From: CAZJFC01 sp964545245
GTDB taxonomy: Bacteria > Pseudomonadota > Alphaproteobacteria > Rickettsiales > 21-14-0-20-44-7
Length of the DNA stretch: 56,720 bases
NCBI GenBank assembly: GCA_964545245.1
Contig: CAZJFC010000004.1
Coordinates: 1 to 56,720 of the forward strand
Reading direction: 5' to 3'
The notes beneath the pieces were generated by a model. That model had not been told where the DNA came from and did not search any database. It saw nothing but the letters and a program-made list of their open reading frames with translations. Both the position numbers and the translations under genes were made by a program. Shown piece by piece: positions 29,561 through 38,410 of this stretch (positions within the stretch are counted from its first letter, which is position 1; the number at the start of each line of letters is the position of its first letter).

Positions 29561-30715
29561 TTAATCACCCACGGATTCTTGTTTCATTTCAGATATAGAG
29601 CTAGCTATCTCCAGAAACTGGCGGTTTAATACGCTGTTTCCAATTTCAATCGCAGTTTTCCCCTGATTCTCAGCCATTGTAATTGTTTTGCTATCGTTTG
29701 TTATATAGTGGGAGATTTTTTTCTTGCATACTGCAGCAAATTCAGCCGGGGTAATAGCTTCCTTAAATTTTGAACCGCTACGGTTAAGTATTAATGATAT
29801 CTTTGATGTAAACACACTGTTTGACTGCATGGCATCAAGAAACCTGGATGCATGCGTTGCCGACTTAAGCCATAATTGAGAAACAAGATAATTATGATCT
29901 ACTTCCTTTAGGACAGTGGCAACCCACTCGCTCCATATATGTGGCAAGTCCAAGATAACATATTTATATCTGGATTTTAGTGTATACAATAAATTACCTA
30001 TCATATTAGGTGTGATATTAGGCACGAACCTTAAATTCTTGGGAGCCGCAATCACACTAAGATTATCTTTGTACGGAATCGCAGTTTTCTCTAATAAGGT
30101 AAGATCAATTGAACCTTCAGGATGCTCGTAAAGTTCTCTGATGCCATAACTCGCTGGCAAATCTAAATCCCTTGCTAACATCCCAAATTGGTAATCCATA
30201 TCAACGATTACAACTTTCTGCTGCAGTTCTTTAGCTAACTGATATGCAACATTAAGGGCCACTGTAGTAGCCCCATCTCCTGATGCAGAAGACATAAACG
30301 AGATGATCTTACCACCCGCATTTGTCAAGGCAGGCTTTGGGTTTTCAATATTATTTCTAAAAAAGGCACCCTTAATATCCTGTATGCTTGCAGGTTTAGT
30401 AAAATATTCTGCCACACCTTTTTGTAATAACTGTCTATACAAATTTAAGTCATTTGTATGCCCCATTATAACAACTTTTGTATTCTCGACGCAGTGTTGC
30501 GCCAGTTCATCAATCTCAGGGATAGCCTCAGCCCCACGATTTCCTATATCTATTAATAAATATAACGGGATAAATTTATCATTCGTTGCTAAAAAAGAAA
30601 CAACATCAAGAGGTGTCCCGTGAATGATTTTTGGCTCAACGAAACCCATTTCCGCTGCTACATTATCAGCTAGCTCGGCCGACTCTACATCCTGCACAAC
30701 CGCAAGAAAACTCAT
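29561..30715 (-). CDS. cpaE: Tad pilus localisation protein CpaE/TadZ (MinD-like)
   Basis: About 384 residues: an N-terminal receiver-like domain (to about residue 125, without an obvious phospho-acceptor site), then a ParA/MinD-type ATPase domain. The Walker A region reads SSASGDGATT, lacking the usual lysine pair, which is common for TadZ/CpaE. A MinD-like segment VVIVDMDYQFGMLARDL follows. These proteins recruit the pilus machine, often to a pole. The ATG at 30715 has AGGA upstream; a TTG two codons earlier is less likely. It nearly abuts cpaF. Confidence 0.88.
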   Translation of the reverse strand: MSFLAVVQDVESAELADNVAAEMGFVEPKIIHGTPLDVVSFLATNDKFIPLYLLIDIGNRGAEAIPEIDELAQHCVENTKVVIMGHTNDLNLYRQLLQKGVAEYFTKPASIQDIKGAFFRNNIENPKPALTNAGGKIISFMSSASGDGATTVALNVAYQLAKELQQKVVIVDMDYQFGMLARDLDLPASYGIRELYEHPEGSIDLTLLEKTAIPYKDNLSVIAAPKNLRFVPNITPNMIGNLLYTLKSRYKYVILDLPHIWSEWVATVLKEVDHNYLVSQLWLKSATHASRFLDAMQSNSVFTSKISLILNRSGSKFKEAITPAEFAAVCKKKISHYITNDSKTITMAENQGKTAIEIGNSVLNRQFLEIASSISEMKQESVGD

Positions 30716-30782
30716 AACCAAAATTCCTAATTTTACAGTATTTCTATACTAGTATGATGTTTAACAGAGAATAGTTAAATAT

Positions 30783-31355
30783 TTATTGACCGCTGGTACT
30801 TATGGTATCCAAGGATATAGTATCACGAGACAAGTAAGTATCATAGTTCTGAGCAGCCTTTTGACCATCATACCCACCCAGCAATAATGGATCAACAAAT
30901 TGTCTTTTGTCTGAAACCATTTGAACCTGATTTGCAGCTACCGAACAGCCGAAAGTCACATGATTAAGATTATAAGGGTTATTATGGTTGGTGATGTATC
31001 TTGACTCACAGTCACGTGCGACCACATTTTGGAATGATAGGGCAACGCGATTACCAATACCACTAGTCGTGTTATATGGTATATTGTTTCTAGTCAGGAT
31101 TTCAACAGCCTTTGCACAGAATAACCGGTTGGAACAAGTTAACTCGGCAGATGTTGGTTGCTTGGAACCTGCAATTGACTCAAGTTGAATAATACCATTC
31201 CTCTGTGCCAAATCGATAGTGATTTCTTCATTAGAAACCTCAAGCAATGATTCAGGTTGCCCCCGTTCTACATAAGCCTTGCCAGGAATTTGGCTACATG
31301 CGACTAAAGCAGATAACAACGCTAAATTTAAAATTTTTATAGTCTTACTTTTCAT
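30783..31355 (-). CDS. cpaD: Tad pilus lipoprotein CpaD
   Basis: A protein of 190 residues beginning MKSKTIKILNLALLSALVAC, a lipoprotein signal with the lipidated Cys at 20. The remainder matches the CpaD/RcpB pattern: an early Y-x-x-R-x-P segment, a middle NRVALSFQNVVARDC, then NPYNLNHVTFGCSVAANQVQMV and DPLLLGG. These outer-membrane-associated proteins help the CpaC secretin. I chose the ATG at 31355 because GAGG lies 7 bases upstream; a GTG at 31367 would extend it by four residues. It follows cpaC with 11 bases between stop and start. Confidence 0.85.
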   Translation of the reverse strand: MKSKTIKILNLALLSALVACSQIPGKAYVERGQPESLLEVSNEEITIDLAQRNGIIQLESIAGSKQPTSAELTCSNRLFCAKAVEILTRNNIPYNTTSGIGNRVALSFQNVVARDCESRYITNHNNPYNLNHVTFGCSVAANQVQMVSDKRQFVDPLLLGGYDGQKAAQNYDTYLSRDTISLDTISTSGQ

Positions 31356-31366
31356 ACAAATCCTCA

Positions 31367-32797
31367 CTAATCCATCATGAAGCCTATTGGCCCCTCAAGT
31401 ACAGGAGTTTGAGAAATCCTATCAGCATTACCGCTCATAGATCCCAAAGCACCATAAAACATCATTTCCATAACAGATGGCGTCCTATATTCATCAGAAG
31501 GCATTCTTATGTTGTTAGACACAACAGGATCCACAATATAAGGAGTCACCGCAATAACTAACTCACTTTCTTCCCTTTGATAATCAGTACTTCTAAAAAG
31601 TGCGCTGATAATAGGGATTTCAGCTATGCCCGGCATCTCATTGATAGCCGTATTCACCCTATCACGAATTAAGCCAGCAATCATAAGTGACTCACCTGGA
31701 GCCAACTCAACTGTCGTCTTAGATTTACGCGTTGTCAAAGCCGGTATATTACCAACAGCATTACTTTTATCAATTTCAGAAAGTTCTGGGGCAACCACTA
31801 AACGTACACGATTTCCAGATAAGACATATGGTACAAAGGACAACGAAACACCATATTGCTTAAATGTTGTCTGAGCAGTATCCGATGTCACCTGAGGTAT
31901 AGGAAATTCGCCACCAGCTAGGAAACTGGCAGCCTCACCAGAGACAGTAGTAAGGTTTGGCTCTGCGAGCACCTTGAACAGCCCATCTCCCTCAAGAGCA
32001 TCAAACCAGCCAGCCACTTCAAAATTGCCACGTCTGAACCCCGACGCACCACTTCCAAACGTACCGGCAGCCTGCGACCCGAAATGCCCAATACCAGGAG
32101 CGACACCTTCATCATCACGGATAAAGCCATACTGCCCGCTACCAGTAGCAAACTGAAATATTGAGCTACCTGTCTTTAATGCTGCTTGTAGATTTATGCC
32201 AAGCTGCTTTACTGCAGATCTTTTCATCTCACCAATCTTGACCCGTAACATTACTTGCTGACTACTATTCAGCTTCATTAAATTCACAATACCAGGAAAT
32301 CGGTCATCTTTCTCTGTAAATTTGCCTTCAGTTCCACTACCGACATCATCTTTCCTGGATTCCTTTACAAATTCATAAGAAATTTGCATAATTCTGTTGG
32401 CAGTCTGAGCGTCCGGAACAATTCCGGCAATAGCCAAACTATTATTGATGGTTTCTACAGAAATATCTACATCAGGATAAAATTTCTTTAAAGTCCTTCT
32501 TATGGCTGGCAGATCATAACCGACAATGATATCTAACTCATGTATGAGATTCGATTTAGCATCAAAAAATCTCATATTTGTCGAGCCAATTTTCTTGCCT
32601 ATAACTGAAATCTTCTGCGAGCCATGCACGACAACATCGGCAACTTCTGGATTAGCAATCATAACTTCATTCATGGGCGTAGACAAGGACACCAACTCAG
32701 CCCTGTTTAGACCAATATCAAGAACCCTACCTGCATGGGCTGCAGGCATAAGAGCTAAGGATAAAAATAATACTGCAGCAAAAACTTGCTTTCTCAT
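31367..32797 (-). CDS. cpaC: Tad pilus outer membrane secretin CpaC/RcpA
   Basis: A 476-residue secretin that forms the pore for the Flp pilus. It has a signal peptide (LFLSLALMPAAHA), an N-terminal pilus-assembly domain (LNRAELVSLSTPMNEVMIANPEVADV), a BON-like segment (YPDVDISVETINNSLAIAGIV) and the secretin core with VMLRVKIGEMKRS, LFKVLAEPNLTTVSGEAASFL and the typical ending region ELVIAVTPYIVDP. Its ATG overlaps the CpaB stop by 4 bases. Confidence 0.95.
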   Translation of the reverse strand: MRKQVFAAVLFLSLALMPAAHAGRVLDIGLNRAELVSLSTPMNEVMIANPEVADVVVHGSQKISVIGKKIGSTNMRFFDAKSNLIHELDIIVGYDLPAIRRTLKKFYPDVDISVETINNSLAIAGIVPDAQTANRIMQISYEFVKESRKDDVGSGTEGKFTEKDDRFPGIVNLMKLNSSQQVMLRVKIGEMKRSAVKQLGINLQAALKTGSSIFQFATGSGQYGFIRDDEGVAPGIGHFGSQAAGTFGSGASGFRRGNFEVAGWFDALEGDGLFKVLAEPNLTTVSGEAASFLAGGEFPIPQVTSDTAQTTFKQYGVSLSFVPYVLSGNRVRLVVAPELSEIDKSNAVGNIPALTTRKSKTTVELAPGESLMIAGLIRDRVNTAINEMPGIAEIPIISALFRSTDYQREESELVIAVTPYIVDPVVSNNIRMPSDEYRTPSVMEMMFYGALGSMSGNADRISQTPVLEGPIGFMMD

Positions 32798-33798
32798 GGT
32801 TTTATAACCTCCACTTTCTGTAAAGCTGTACCACGATATACGTTTATATTCATATAAGGGCTAGCCTTCTCTTTATCACCAACATTAATATTATCAGTAC
32901 CTGCGATGGAGCTACCATACAAGTCAACAACACTAAAATCATAAGCTGCATCACTATCAAACAGCGCTGGAAAATAAGCAGGGGGTAGAATTCTACTCAA
33001 ATCCTGTTCCGCAGTTGGCCTTACGCGATCAAAATTGTCCTTGTCTTTCACAGAACGCAGAACCAGAGACAATTTACCCATTTTTTCAGCCAGACGGAGT
33101 TTTTGCGCTCCCTTTTGATTTACTTCCAATGTTACACTGGCCGGAATAACAGGCTGATTATTACTTCCTGCTTGCTGACCAGCTATAACCCTTTGGTCTA
33201 CTGCAAGAATCTTAATATTAGGCATAATAACTTCAGTAAAAGATACGTTACCCCCAGTGTCATTTCTTCCACCTTTAGTAGAAGAAACATCGCTTCCTTC
33301 GATAGCATTTTTTGACAAATCAAATGTGAACATCACATCAACTTTATCGCCTGGCTGGACAAAGCCCGCAACAGAGTCAACAAGATTAACTGAAATTGTA
33401 AGAGCCCTCATACCCTCAGCAAGCTGACCAGCTATATAACCCGGATCATTTGGGTTACGCAGCTTTGCAGCAAGAAGGGGCTCATCTTTGACCAAAGGGG
33501 TGCTTGTAATCATGCCATCTATCACCTGACCTTGTTCACCATAAATCATAGCACCGGGAGGAAGAAGATGTTGTGGCCAAGGCTTTATATCATAATCCGC
33601 TTGGGTAATAGTTGAGCCAATTGGAAGATCACGTTGCGCAACATAAATATTTACTTTCTGGATTGCTGGCTCTGATTGCACCGGTGGCTGATCAAGTACC
33701 CTTGGTTGCGTGACTTCTTGCTCACTAAAAATACCGCTTACTGCAAAAGCTACAAGAAGTGCTACTACTAACGCTACAACTATTATTACAAGCCTCAT
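32794..33798 (-). CDS. cpaB: Tad pilus assembly protein CpaB/RcpC
   Basis: A 334-residue protein with an N-terminal membrane helix (LVIIVVALVVALLVAFAV), a SAF-like domain (VYVAQRDLPIGSTI type; here YVAQRDLPIGSTITQADYD) and the RcpC domain (AEGMRALTISVNLVDSVAGFVQPGDKVDV, nearly diagnostic). It is the first gene of the seven-gene pilus operon and must be served by a promoter in the 171-bp gap shared with guaA. No flp pilin or cpaA/tadV peptidase gene precedes it as it would in many alphaproteobacteria. Confidence 0.92.
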   Translation of the reverse strand: MRLVIIVVALVVALLVAFAVSGIFSEQEVTQPRVLDQPPVQSEPAIQKVNIYVAQRDLPIGSTITQADYDIKPWPQHLLPPGAMIYGEQGQVIDGMITSTPLVKDEPLLAAKLRNPNDPGYIAGQLAEGMRALTISVNLVDSVAGFVQPGDKVDVMFTFDLSKNAIEGSDVSSTKGGRNDTGGNVSFTEVIMPNIKILAVDQRVIAGQQAGSNNQPVIPASVTLEVNQKGAQKLRLAEKMGKLSLVLRSVKDKDNFDRVRPTAEQDLSRILPPAYFPALFDSDAAYDFSVVDLYGSSIAGTDNINVGDKEKASPYMNINVYRGTALQKVEVIKP

Positions 33799-33919
33799 AA
33801 TGACACCGTGATTGATTAAGGACTTTTCCCCCGTGAAGAAGGCCGTCTTCTCGTTTGCTATGCTATAATTTTTCTTAAGTCAAATGAAATGTATGTTACA
33901 CAATCCATATGAATGATTA

Positions 33920-33946
33920 TTGCATTAGCTATGCGATTAATATAAA
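33920..33946 (+). promoter_or_regulatory. candidate guaA promoter
   Basis: TTGCAT (33920-33925) and TATAAA (33941-33946) are 15 bp apart, about 25 bases before the guaA ATG. The spacing is short, so the assignment is weak. The gap also contains a TATAAT-like sequence near 33865. No guanine riboswitch-like structure was seen. Confidence 0.25.
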
Positions 33947-33969
33947 AGCACGGGCAAAAGAAAAGGTAT

Positions 33970-35517
33970 ATGGACAATAGAATATTAATTATAGATTTTG
34001 GATCGCAGGTTACGCAGCTTATTGCCAGAAGAGTAAGAGAGGCTGGGGTTTACGCTGAAATTCACCCTTATTTTATTACATTGGATAAGATAAAGGATTT
34101 TGCGCCGAAAGCGATTATTCTTTCAGGTGGGCCTGCTTCGGTCACTGTTGCTGAGTCACCACTAATCCAGAAAGAGGTATTTGACCTTGGTTTACCAATT
34201 CTGGGGATCTGTTATGGTGAGCAACTTACCTGCCAGTTATTGGGGGGAAGAGTTGAAAGCGGTCATCACAGGGAGTTTGGACGCGCGTTCATTGAAATCA
34301 CTGAAAGCAGCCCCCTTTTTGATGGAGTTTGGGAAAAGCAGGGCTCATATGAAGTCTGGATGAGCCATGGAGACCGTGTTACAGCTTTGCCTGAAGGCTT
34401 TAAGATAATTGCAAAAAGCCCTGGAGCCCCTTTTGCGGCAATCGCCAATGAAGACAAGAAAATCTATGGCGTACAATTTCATCCTGAAGTGACACACACT
34501 CCTGATGGCACAAAGATCATTGCCAATTTTGTTCATAATATTGCTGGCCTGAAAAACACTTGGAGTATGGGCGCTTTTCACGATAACGCAGTTAAAAGTA
34601 TTCGCGAAAAAGTTGGTAAATCAAAGGTTCTGTGTGGTGTAAGTGGTGGCGTGGATTCCTCAGTTGTAGCCCGTCTTCTTCATGATGCAATAGGTGACCA
34701 ACTCCTTTGTGTATTCGTTGATACCGGCCTGCTCCGCCTTAATGAAGGACAGCAGGTGCGTGAAATGCTTGACAGGAATTATAAAATCCCTCTGGTGTAT
34801 GTTGACGCCTCAGAAAGATTCCTTGGATTACTGGATGGCGTTAGCGACCCGGAAACAAAACGCAAAATCATAGGCAAAACCTTTATCGACGTATTTGAGG
34901 AAGAGGCCAATAAATATGGGCCATTCGATTACCTTGCTCAGGGAACGCTATACCCTGATGTTATCGAATCTATCAGCTTCAGTGGCGCCCAAACTTCCAC
35001 AATTAAATCGCACCACAATGTCGGCGGACTTCCTGAACGCATGAAACTTAAGCTGATTGAACCAGTACGCGAATTATTCAAAGATGAAGTGCGCGCCCTT
35101 GGCCTTCAGATGGGCATGAGCGATGAATTAATCAAACGCCATCCCTTCCCGGGCCCCGGCCTCGCGATTAGAATTCCTGGCGCTCTCAGCAAAGAAAAAA
35201 TCAAAATCGCTCAATTGGCTGACGCAATATATATAGAAGAAATCCATAAAGCTGGCTTATATGATCAGATTTGGCAGGCTTATGCTGCAGTTCTTCCGGT
35301 TCAGAGTGTAGGTGTAATGGGTGATAGCAGAACATACGAATATATGTGCTCTCTTCGTGCAGTTACTTCAACTGATGGTATGACCGCAGATTTCTTTGCC
35401 TTTGATCATGACTTCCTGTCGCGGGTTTCCAATCGTATCATTAATGAAGTGCGTGGAATAAACAGAGTTGTATATGACATCAGCTCAAAGCCACCCGCCA
35501 CAATTGAGCTTGAGTAA
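33970..35517 (+). CDS. guaA: GMP synthase (glutamine-hydrolysing)
   Basis: Converts XMP to GMP using glutamine and ATP, the last step of de novo GMP synthesis. The N-terminal class I amidotransferase domain shows the nucleophile Cys81 in GICYGEQ (most homologues have GICYGMQ) and the His of VQFHPEVTHT. The central ATP-pyrophosphatase domain has the P-loop SGGVDSSV; the C-terminal dimerisation domain has GDSRTYEYMCSLRAV, RVSNRIINEVRGINRVVYDISSKPPATIE. Length of 515 is standard. The SURF1 gene follows 5 bases after its stop, so they are probably co-transcribed. Confidence 0.97.
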   Translation: MDNRILIIDFGSQVTQLIARRVREAGVYAEIHPYFITLDKIKDFAPKAIILSGGPASVTVAESPLIQKEVFDLGLPILGICYGEQLTCQLLGGRVESGHHREFGRAFIEITESSPLFDGVWEKQGSYEVWMSHGDRVTALPEGFKIIAKSPGAPFAAIANEDKKIYGVQFHPEVTHTPDGTKIIANFVHNIAGLKNTWSMGAFHDNAVKSIREKVGKSKVLCGVSGGVDSSVVARLLHDAIGDQLLCVFVDTGLLRLNEGQQVREMLDRNYKIPLVYVDASERFLGLLDGVSDPETKRKIIGKTFIDVFEEEANKYGPFDYLAQGTLYPDVIESISFSGAQTSTIKSHHNVGGLPERMKLKLIEPVRELFKDEVRALGLQMGMSDELIKRHPFPGPGLAIRIPGALSKEKIKIAQLADAIYIEEIHKAGLYDQIWQAYAAVLPVQSVGVMGDSRTYEYMCSLRAVTSTDGMTADFFAFDHDFLSRVSNRIINEVRGINRVVYDISSKPPATIELE

Positions 35518-35522
35518 GCATT

Positions 35523-36278
35523 ATGCGAAAAGCCTTTCCTCATATTTTTGTAGGGTTTTCCTTCCTGATTCTGGTTGCCTTGGGTACATGGCAGGTATAT
35601 CGCCTGCAATGGAAAAAAGAAACGATGCAAAAAGTTGAATCCCGCCTTGCTCAAGAACCAATTACGTCTGGGATATTCACAAGCGTTGAGAATGATGAAT
35701 TCAAAACCATGAAAGTTAACGGCATTTTTCTCAACGAAAAAGAAATGGTATTACTCAACAAGAATTTCAATGGCAAACAGGGCTATCACATAATAACACC
35801 GCTCAAAACTCCGCAAGACGAAGTTATTCTTGTTAACCGCGGCTGGACACCCAGTGATAAAGAACCGGCACGCCCTGACACAGAACAGACTGTTACAGGG
35901 ATTATTCGCGGTAGCCAGAAATTGAATTTTATTGGACGTAATATTGTTATCCCGAATACTCCTGAGAAAAATCAATGGTTTACGGTAGATTTGAAAGCAA
36001 TGTATAAGCAAGTAGGTGCGCCAGAGAAACCATATTATCTTGAGGCGATTGATCCTGAAGTTGCGATCAGAAAAGTTCCTAAGTCACGCCAATCAATCTC
36101 AGGAGAAGTAAAACCATCAAGAGAAACCATGCGCCAGACCTACCCATACGGGCTACCTAAGGAAATAAAGATTTACAATGAGCACATACAATATGTGATT
36201 ACATGGTATTCGCTGGCAGCAGCATTGCTTATTATTTATTATTTTAGATTTTTCAAAAAACCTACTAACAAAGAATAA
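35523..36278 (+). CDS. SURF1-family cytochrome oxidase assembly protein
   Basis: A 251-residue membrane protein with one helix at each end (residues about 10-25 and 222-242) and a periplasmic middle domain. Typical motifs are LGTWQVYRLQWK near the start, VLVNRGW-like VILVNRGWTP, and RQTYPYGLPKEI before the HIQYVITWYSLA helix. SURF1 helps haem a insertion into cytochrome c oxidase. Here it stands apart from any cta/cox genes and follows guaA closely, so co-transcription may be incidental. An aerobic respiratory chain is implied for the organism. Confidence 0.93.
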   Translation: MRKAFPHIFVGFSFLILVALGTWQVYRLQWKKETMQKVESRLAQEPITSGIFTSVENDEFKTMKVNGIFLNEKEMVLLNKNFNGKQGYHIITPLKTPQDEVILVNRGWTPSDKEPARPDTEQTVTGIIRGSQKLNFIGRNIVIPNTPEKNQWFTVDLKAMYKQVGAPEKPYYLEAIDPEVAIRKVPKSRQSISGEVKPSRETMRQTYPYGLPKEIKIYNEHIQYVITWYSLAAALLIIYYFRFFKKPTNKE

Positions 36279-36289
36279 TATATCTTTAC

Positions 36290-36330
36290 TTACTTAGCAT
36301 AATACTCTAGTAGGGTATTATGCTAAGTAA
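36290..36330 (+). promoter_or_regulatory. perfect 16-bp inverted repeat enclosing the Rrf2 gene start
   Basis: The left arm at 36290-36305 and right arm at 36315-36330 are exact reverse complements, with a 9-base loop between. The start codon of the Rrf2-family gene (36320-36322) lies inside the right arm and its AGGG ribosome-binding sequence straddles loop and arm. The core ATACTCTAGTAGGGTAT resembles a dyad operator for an Rrf2 dimer. It may be an autoregulatory operator, an RNA hairpin masking the start, or both. There is no T-run, so it is not a normal terminator for SURF1. Confidence 0.7.
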
Positions 36331-36745
36331 CCGAACCAAATATGCTGTGAAGGCTCTTCTTGCCATATACCGCGATAGATCCGGTAAACCAGTACACATA
36401 TACGATATCGCGAAAAATGAAAACATCCCGCAAAAATTTCTGGAGCTCATTATGCTGGATCTCAAAAAAACTGGCGTAATTGATTCCAAGCGTGGCAAAG
36501 GCGGTGGTTATTATCTTACTACAGAACCACAGAGCATTCGCATAGGAGATATTATCCGTGCTTTTGAAGGTCCGCTTGCCCTACTTCCCTGTGCGAGTCT
36601 TACAAATTATAAGCGCTGTAAAGATTGCCATGATGAAAATACCTGCTCATTACGTCACCTAATGCAGGAAGTACGAGAAAAAACCTCTCAAATTCTGGAT
36701 CAAACGAACCTGGCTTCCCTCAGTAGCAAAGGATTGCAGTTTTAA
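36320..36745 (+). CDS. Rrf2-family transcriptional regulator (IscR/NsrR/RirA-like)
   Basis: A 141-residue winged-helix regulator. Residues 1-70 give the Rrf2 DNA-binding domain (MLSNRTKYAVKALLAIY, IPQKFLELIMLDLKKTGVI, SKRGKGGGYYL). The effector loop has Cys at 91, 100, 103 and 109; three of these are in the usual arrangement for binding an Fe-S cluster. This suggests sensing of iron, Fe-S status or NO, but the members cannot be told apart by eye. No isc or suf gene is adjacent. The start sits inside a perfect inverted repeat, pointing to autoregulation. Confidence 0.92.
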   Translation: MLSNRTKYAVKALLAIYRDRSGKPVHIYDIAKNENIPQKFLELIMLDLKKTGVIDSKRGKGGGYYLTTEPQSIRIGDIIRAFEGPLALLPCASLTNYKRCKDCHDENTCSLRHLMQEVREKTSQILDQTNLASLSSKGLQF

Positions 36746-36775
36746 CTACTTGTTCCCAGCTGACACATACTAAAT

Positions 36776-37570
36776 TCAAACCGTAACTACAATTTTGCCA
36801 GCATTTTTATATTGTTCAATATAATCAAGCGCGGCTTCTTTTTCTTCAAGCGGAAAAGTTTTTGCAATTATTGGTTTAATCTTTCCAAAATATGGAGCTA
36901 TCGCGTCCCTTATTTCGCGTTTCTTGCTAAGTGACAGGCCACGTATAGTTGAACCGAAAACAGACAGATCCTTTATCAGTAGCGGCGCAAGATTAAACTC
37001 CCCCCTTGCTCCACCAATAAACGAGATTATTGTCAGCCTGCCACCTTTTTTCAGTGCTGTAATATTCGCATTAAAATAATCCGCGCCTACAATATCCAGA
37101 ATCACATCATATTTATCTTTGCCGAAATCTTTTTTCCTATAATCAATCGGATCAGCACCAAGAGATTTTATCAGGTCCAGTTTTTCCGGTTTGCCAGAAG
37201 TTGCGTAAACCTCCGCGCCAAGCAGCTTTGCCAATTGAATAGCCACGACACCAACACCGCTACCGCCACCATGAATAAGCACCTTCTCGCCTGCTTGCAA
37301 CTTACCCAATATTACAAGATTATAATAAGCGGTGAATAATGACTCGATAATTGCCACCGCTTCAACAAACTCCATTACTTGTGGAATTTCCAATGCATAC
37401 TCCTCCTGAACTTCAACCTGTTCTGCAAATGCACCGCCATCCATAATCGCAGCAAATTTCCGTCCGTCTTCCGCGACTCCCGCAACTTCCAGTCCTTGCA
37501 CCGGATATTTTCCCTGACGGAAAAACACATCCGCGCGGTTAACTCCGATTGCCTTAACTTCAAGTTTCAT
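36776..37570 (-). CDS. zinc-free quinone oxidoreductase-like protein (MDR superfamily), short N-terminus
   Basis: A 264-residue NAD(P)H-dependent oxidoreductase of the medium-chain dehydrogenase/reductase class. GVNRADVFFRQGKYP marks the substrate domain; the Rossmann fold shows VLIHGGGSGVGVVAIQLAKLLGAEVYAT and SLGADPIDYR. No zinc-ligand cysteines are present, as in PIG3/QOR-type enzymes. Relatives are about 320-330 residues: this protein begins some 25-30 residues late, and an in-frame TAG directly precedes the ATG, so no upstream extension exists. The loop between QGKYP and GLEVAG is also short. Its start is only 13 bp from the divergent M23 gene. It may be a naturally compact or 5'-truncated gene. 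Confidence 0.85.
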   Translation of the reverse strand: MKLEVKAIGVNRADVFFRQGKYPVQGLEVAGVAEDGRKFAAIMDGGAFAEQVEVQEEYALEIPQVMEFVEAVAIIESLFTAYYNLVILGKLQAGEKVLIHGGGSGVGVVAIQLAKLLGAEVYATSGKPEKLDLIKSLGADPIDYRKKDFGKDKYDVILDIVGADYFNANITALKKGGRLTIISFIGGARGEFNLAPLLIKDLSVFGSTIRGLSLSKKREIRDAIAPYFGKIKPIIAKTFPLEEKEAALDYIEQYKNAGKIVVTV

Positions 37571-37583
37571 CTACAAGGCCCTT

Positions 37584-38381
37584 ATGTTGAAAATTCTTGC
37601 TATCATAGCCGCAATTACTGTTGGAGGCAATTCCGCCAGTGAAAACTATATTCAGATGTCCGGCCACCTAAAGCAAGGCGGGCTTGTTGCATTCCGTGCT
37701 ACTCCAAAATCCACAGTGAAAGTAGACGGGATAAAACTGCGTGAATTTAATGGCAAATATTTTGTTGGTTTTGGACGTGATGCACAACCAGAAAGCATTG
37801 TTGAAATCACCTATCCTGACGGGAACATTGAGAAGTATAACTTGCAGATTGAACCGCAGAAATATGATATCCAATACATAAACAAGGTTGATGACGCTAA
37901 AGCCAACCCTAACCCAAAGAATACAAAAATAATTGAAAAAGAAGCCTTCGCCATTGGCAAAACACGTGTTCTGGCAAAACATCCCTGCCCTGACGTTTTG
38001 CAGTTCATACGACCGGCAGATGGCATAGTCAGCGGCGTATTCGGCAGCCAAAGAGTTTACAACGGAGTTCCCGGCAGGCCTCACTCCGGTGTGGACTTTG
38101 CGCAGCCGGAAGGCGCTCCGGCCTACGCTCCGGAAGCAGGTAAAATCATTTACGTTGAAGATATGTTCCTCACTGGCAAGACAATGGTAATTGACCATGG
38201 TTGCGGCATCACCAGCACTTTCATGCATTTAAGCAAAGCCAACGTTAAGACGGGCGATGTCGTTGAACGCGGACAAATTATTGCGCGCATTGGCAGCACA
38301 GGGCTTGCCACTGGCCCGCATCTACACTGGAGCCTTAACCTTCGTCAGGTGCGGCTTGACCCGTTACTGGTGCTGGAGTAA
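37584..38381 (+). CDS. M23-family metallopeptidase, secreted
   Basis: A 265-residue protein with a short leader (residues about 1-18), a beta-rich N-terminal region that resembles peptidase propeptides (about 25-95), and a C-terminal LytM/M23 domain. Zinc ligands are visible as H167-x-x-x-D171 (HSGVDF) and the final HLH in GPHLHWSLN, with SGVFGSQR preceding. Family role: cutting peptidoglycan cross-links or bridges during cell-wall remodelling. All ligands are present so it should be active. Its start is 13 bp from that of the divergent oxidoreductase, so its promoter must overlap that gene. Confidence 0.92.
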   Translation: MLKILAIIAAITVGGNSASENYIQMSGHLKQGGLVAFRATPKSTVKVDGIKLREFNGKYFVGFGRDAQPESIVEITYPDGNIEKYNLQIEPQKYDIQYINKVDDAKANPNPKNTKIIEKEAFAIGKTRVLAKHPCPDVLQFIRPADGIVSGVFGSQRVYNGVPGRPHSGVDFAQPEGAPAYAPEAGKIIYVEDMFLTGKTMVIDHGCGITSTFMHLSKANVKTGDVVERGQIIARIGSTGLATGPHLHWSLNLRQVRLDPLLVLE

Positions 38382-38410
38382 AGAATATTCAAATTTAACA
38401 GGATATATTT

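Noticed and set aside
36290..36330. Reading the palindrome as a rho-independent terminator for the SURF1 gene
   Set aside because: No T-run follows on the plus strand and the right arm contains the next gene's start codon.
37668..38228. A 186-codon minus-strand frame over the M23 peptidase gene
   Set aside because: Antisense shadow of a gene with intact zinc ligands; no independent support.
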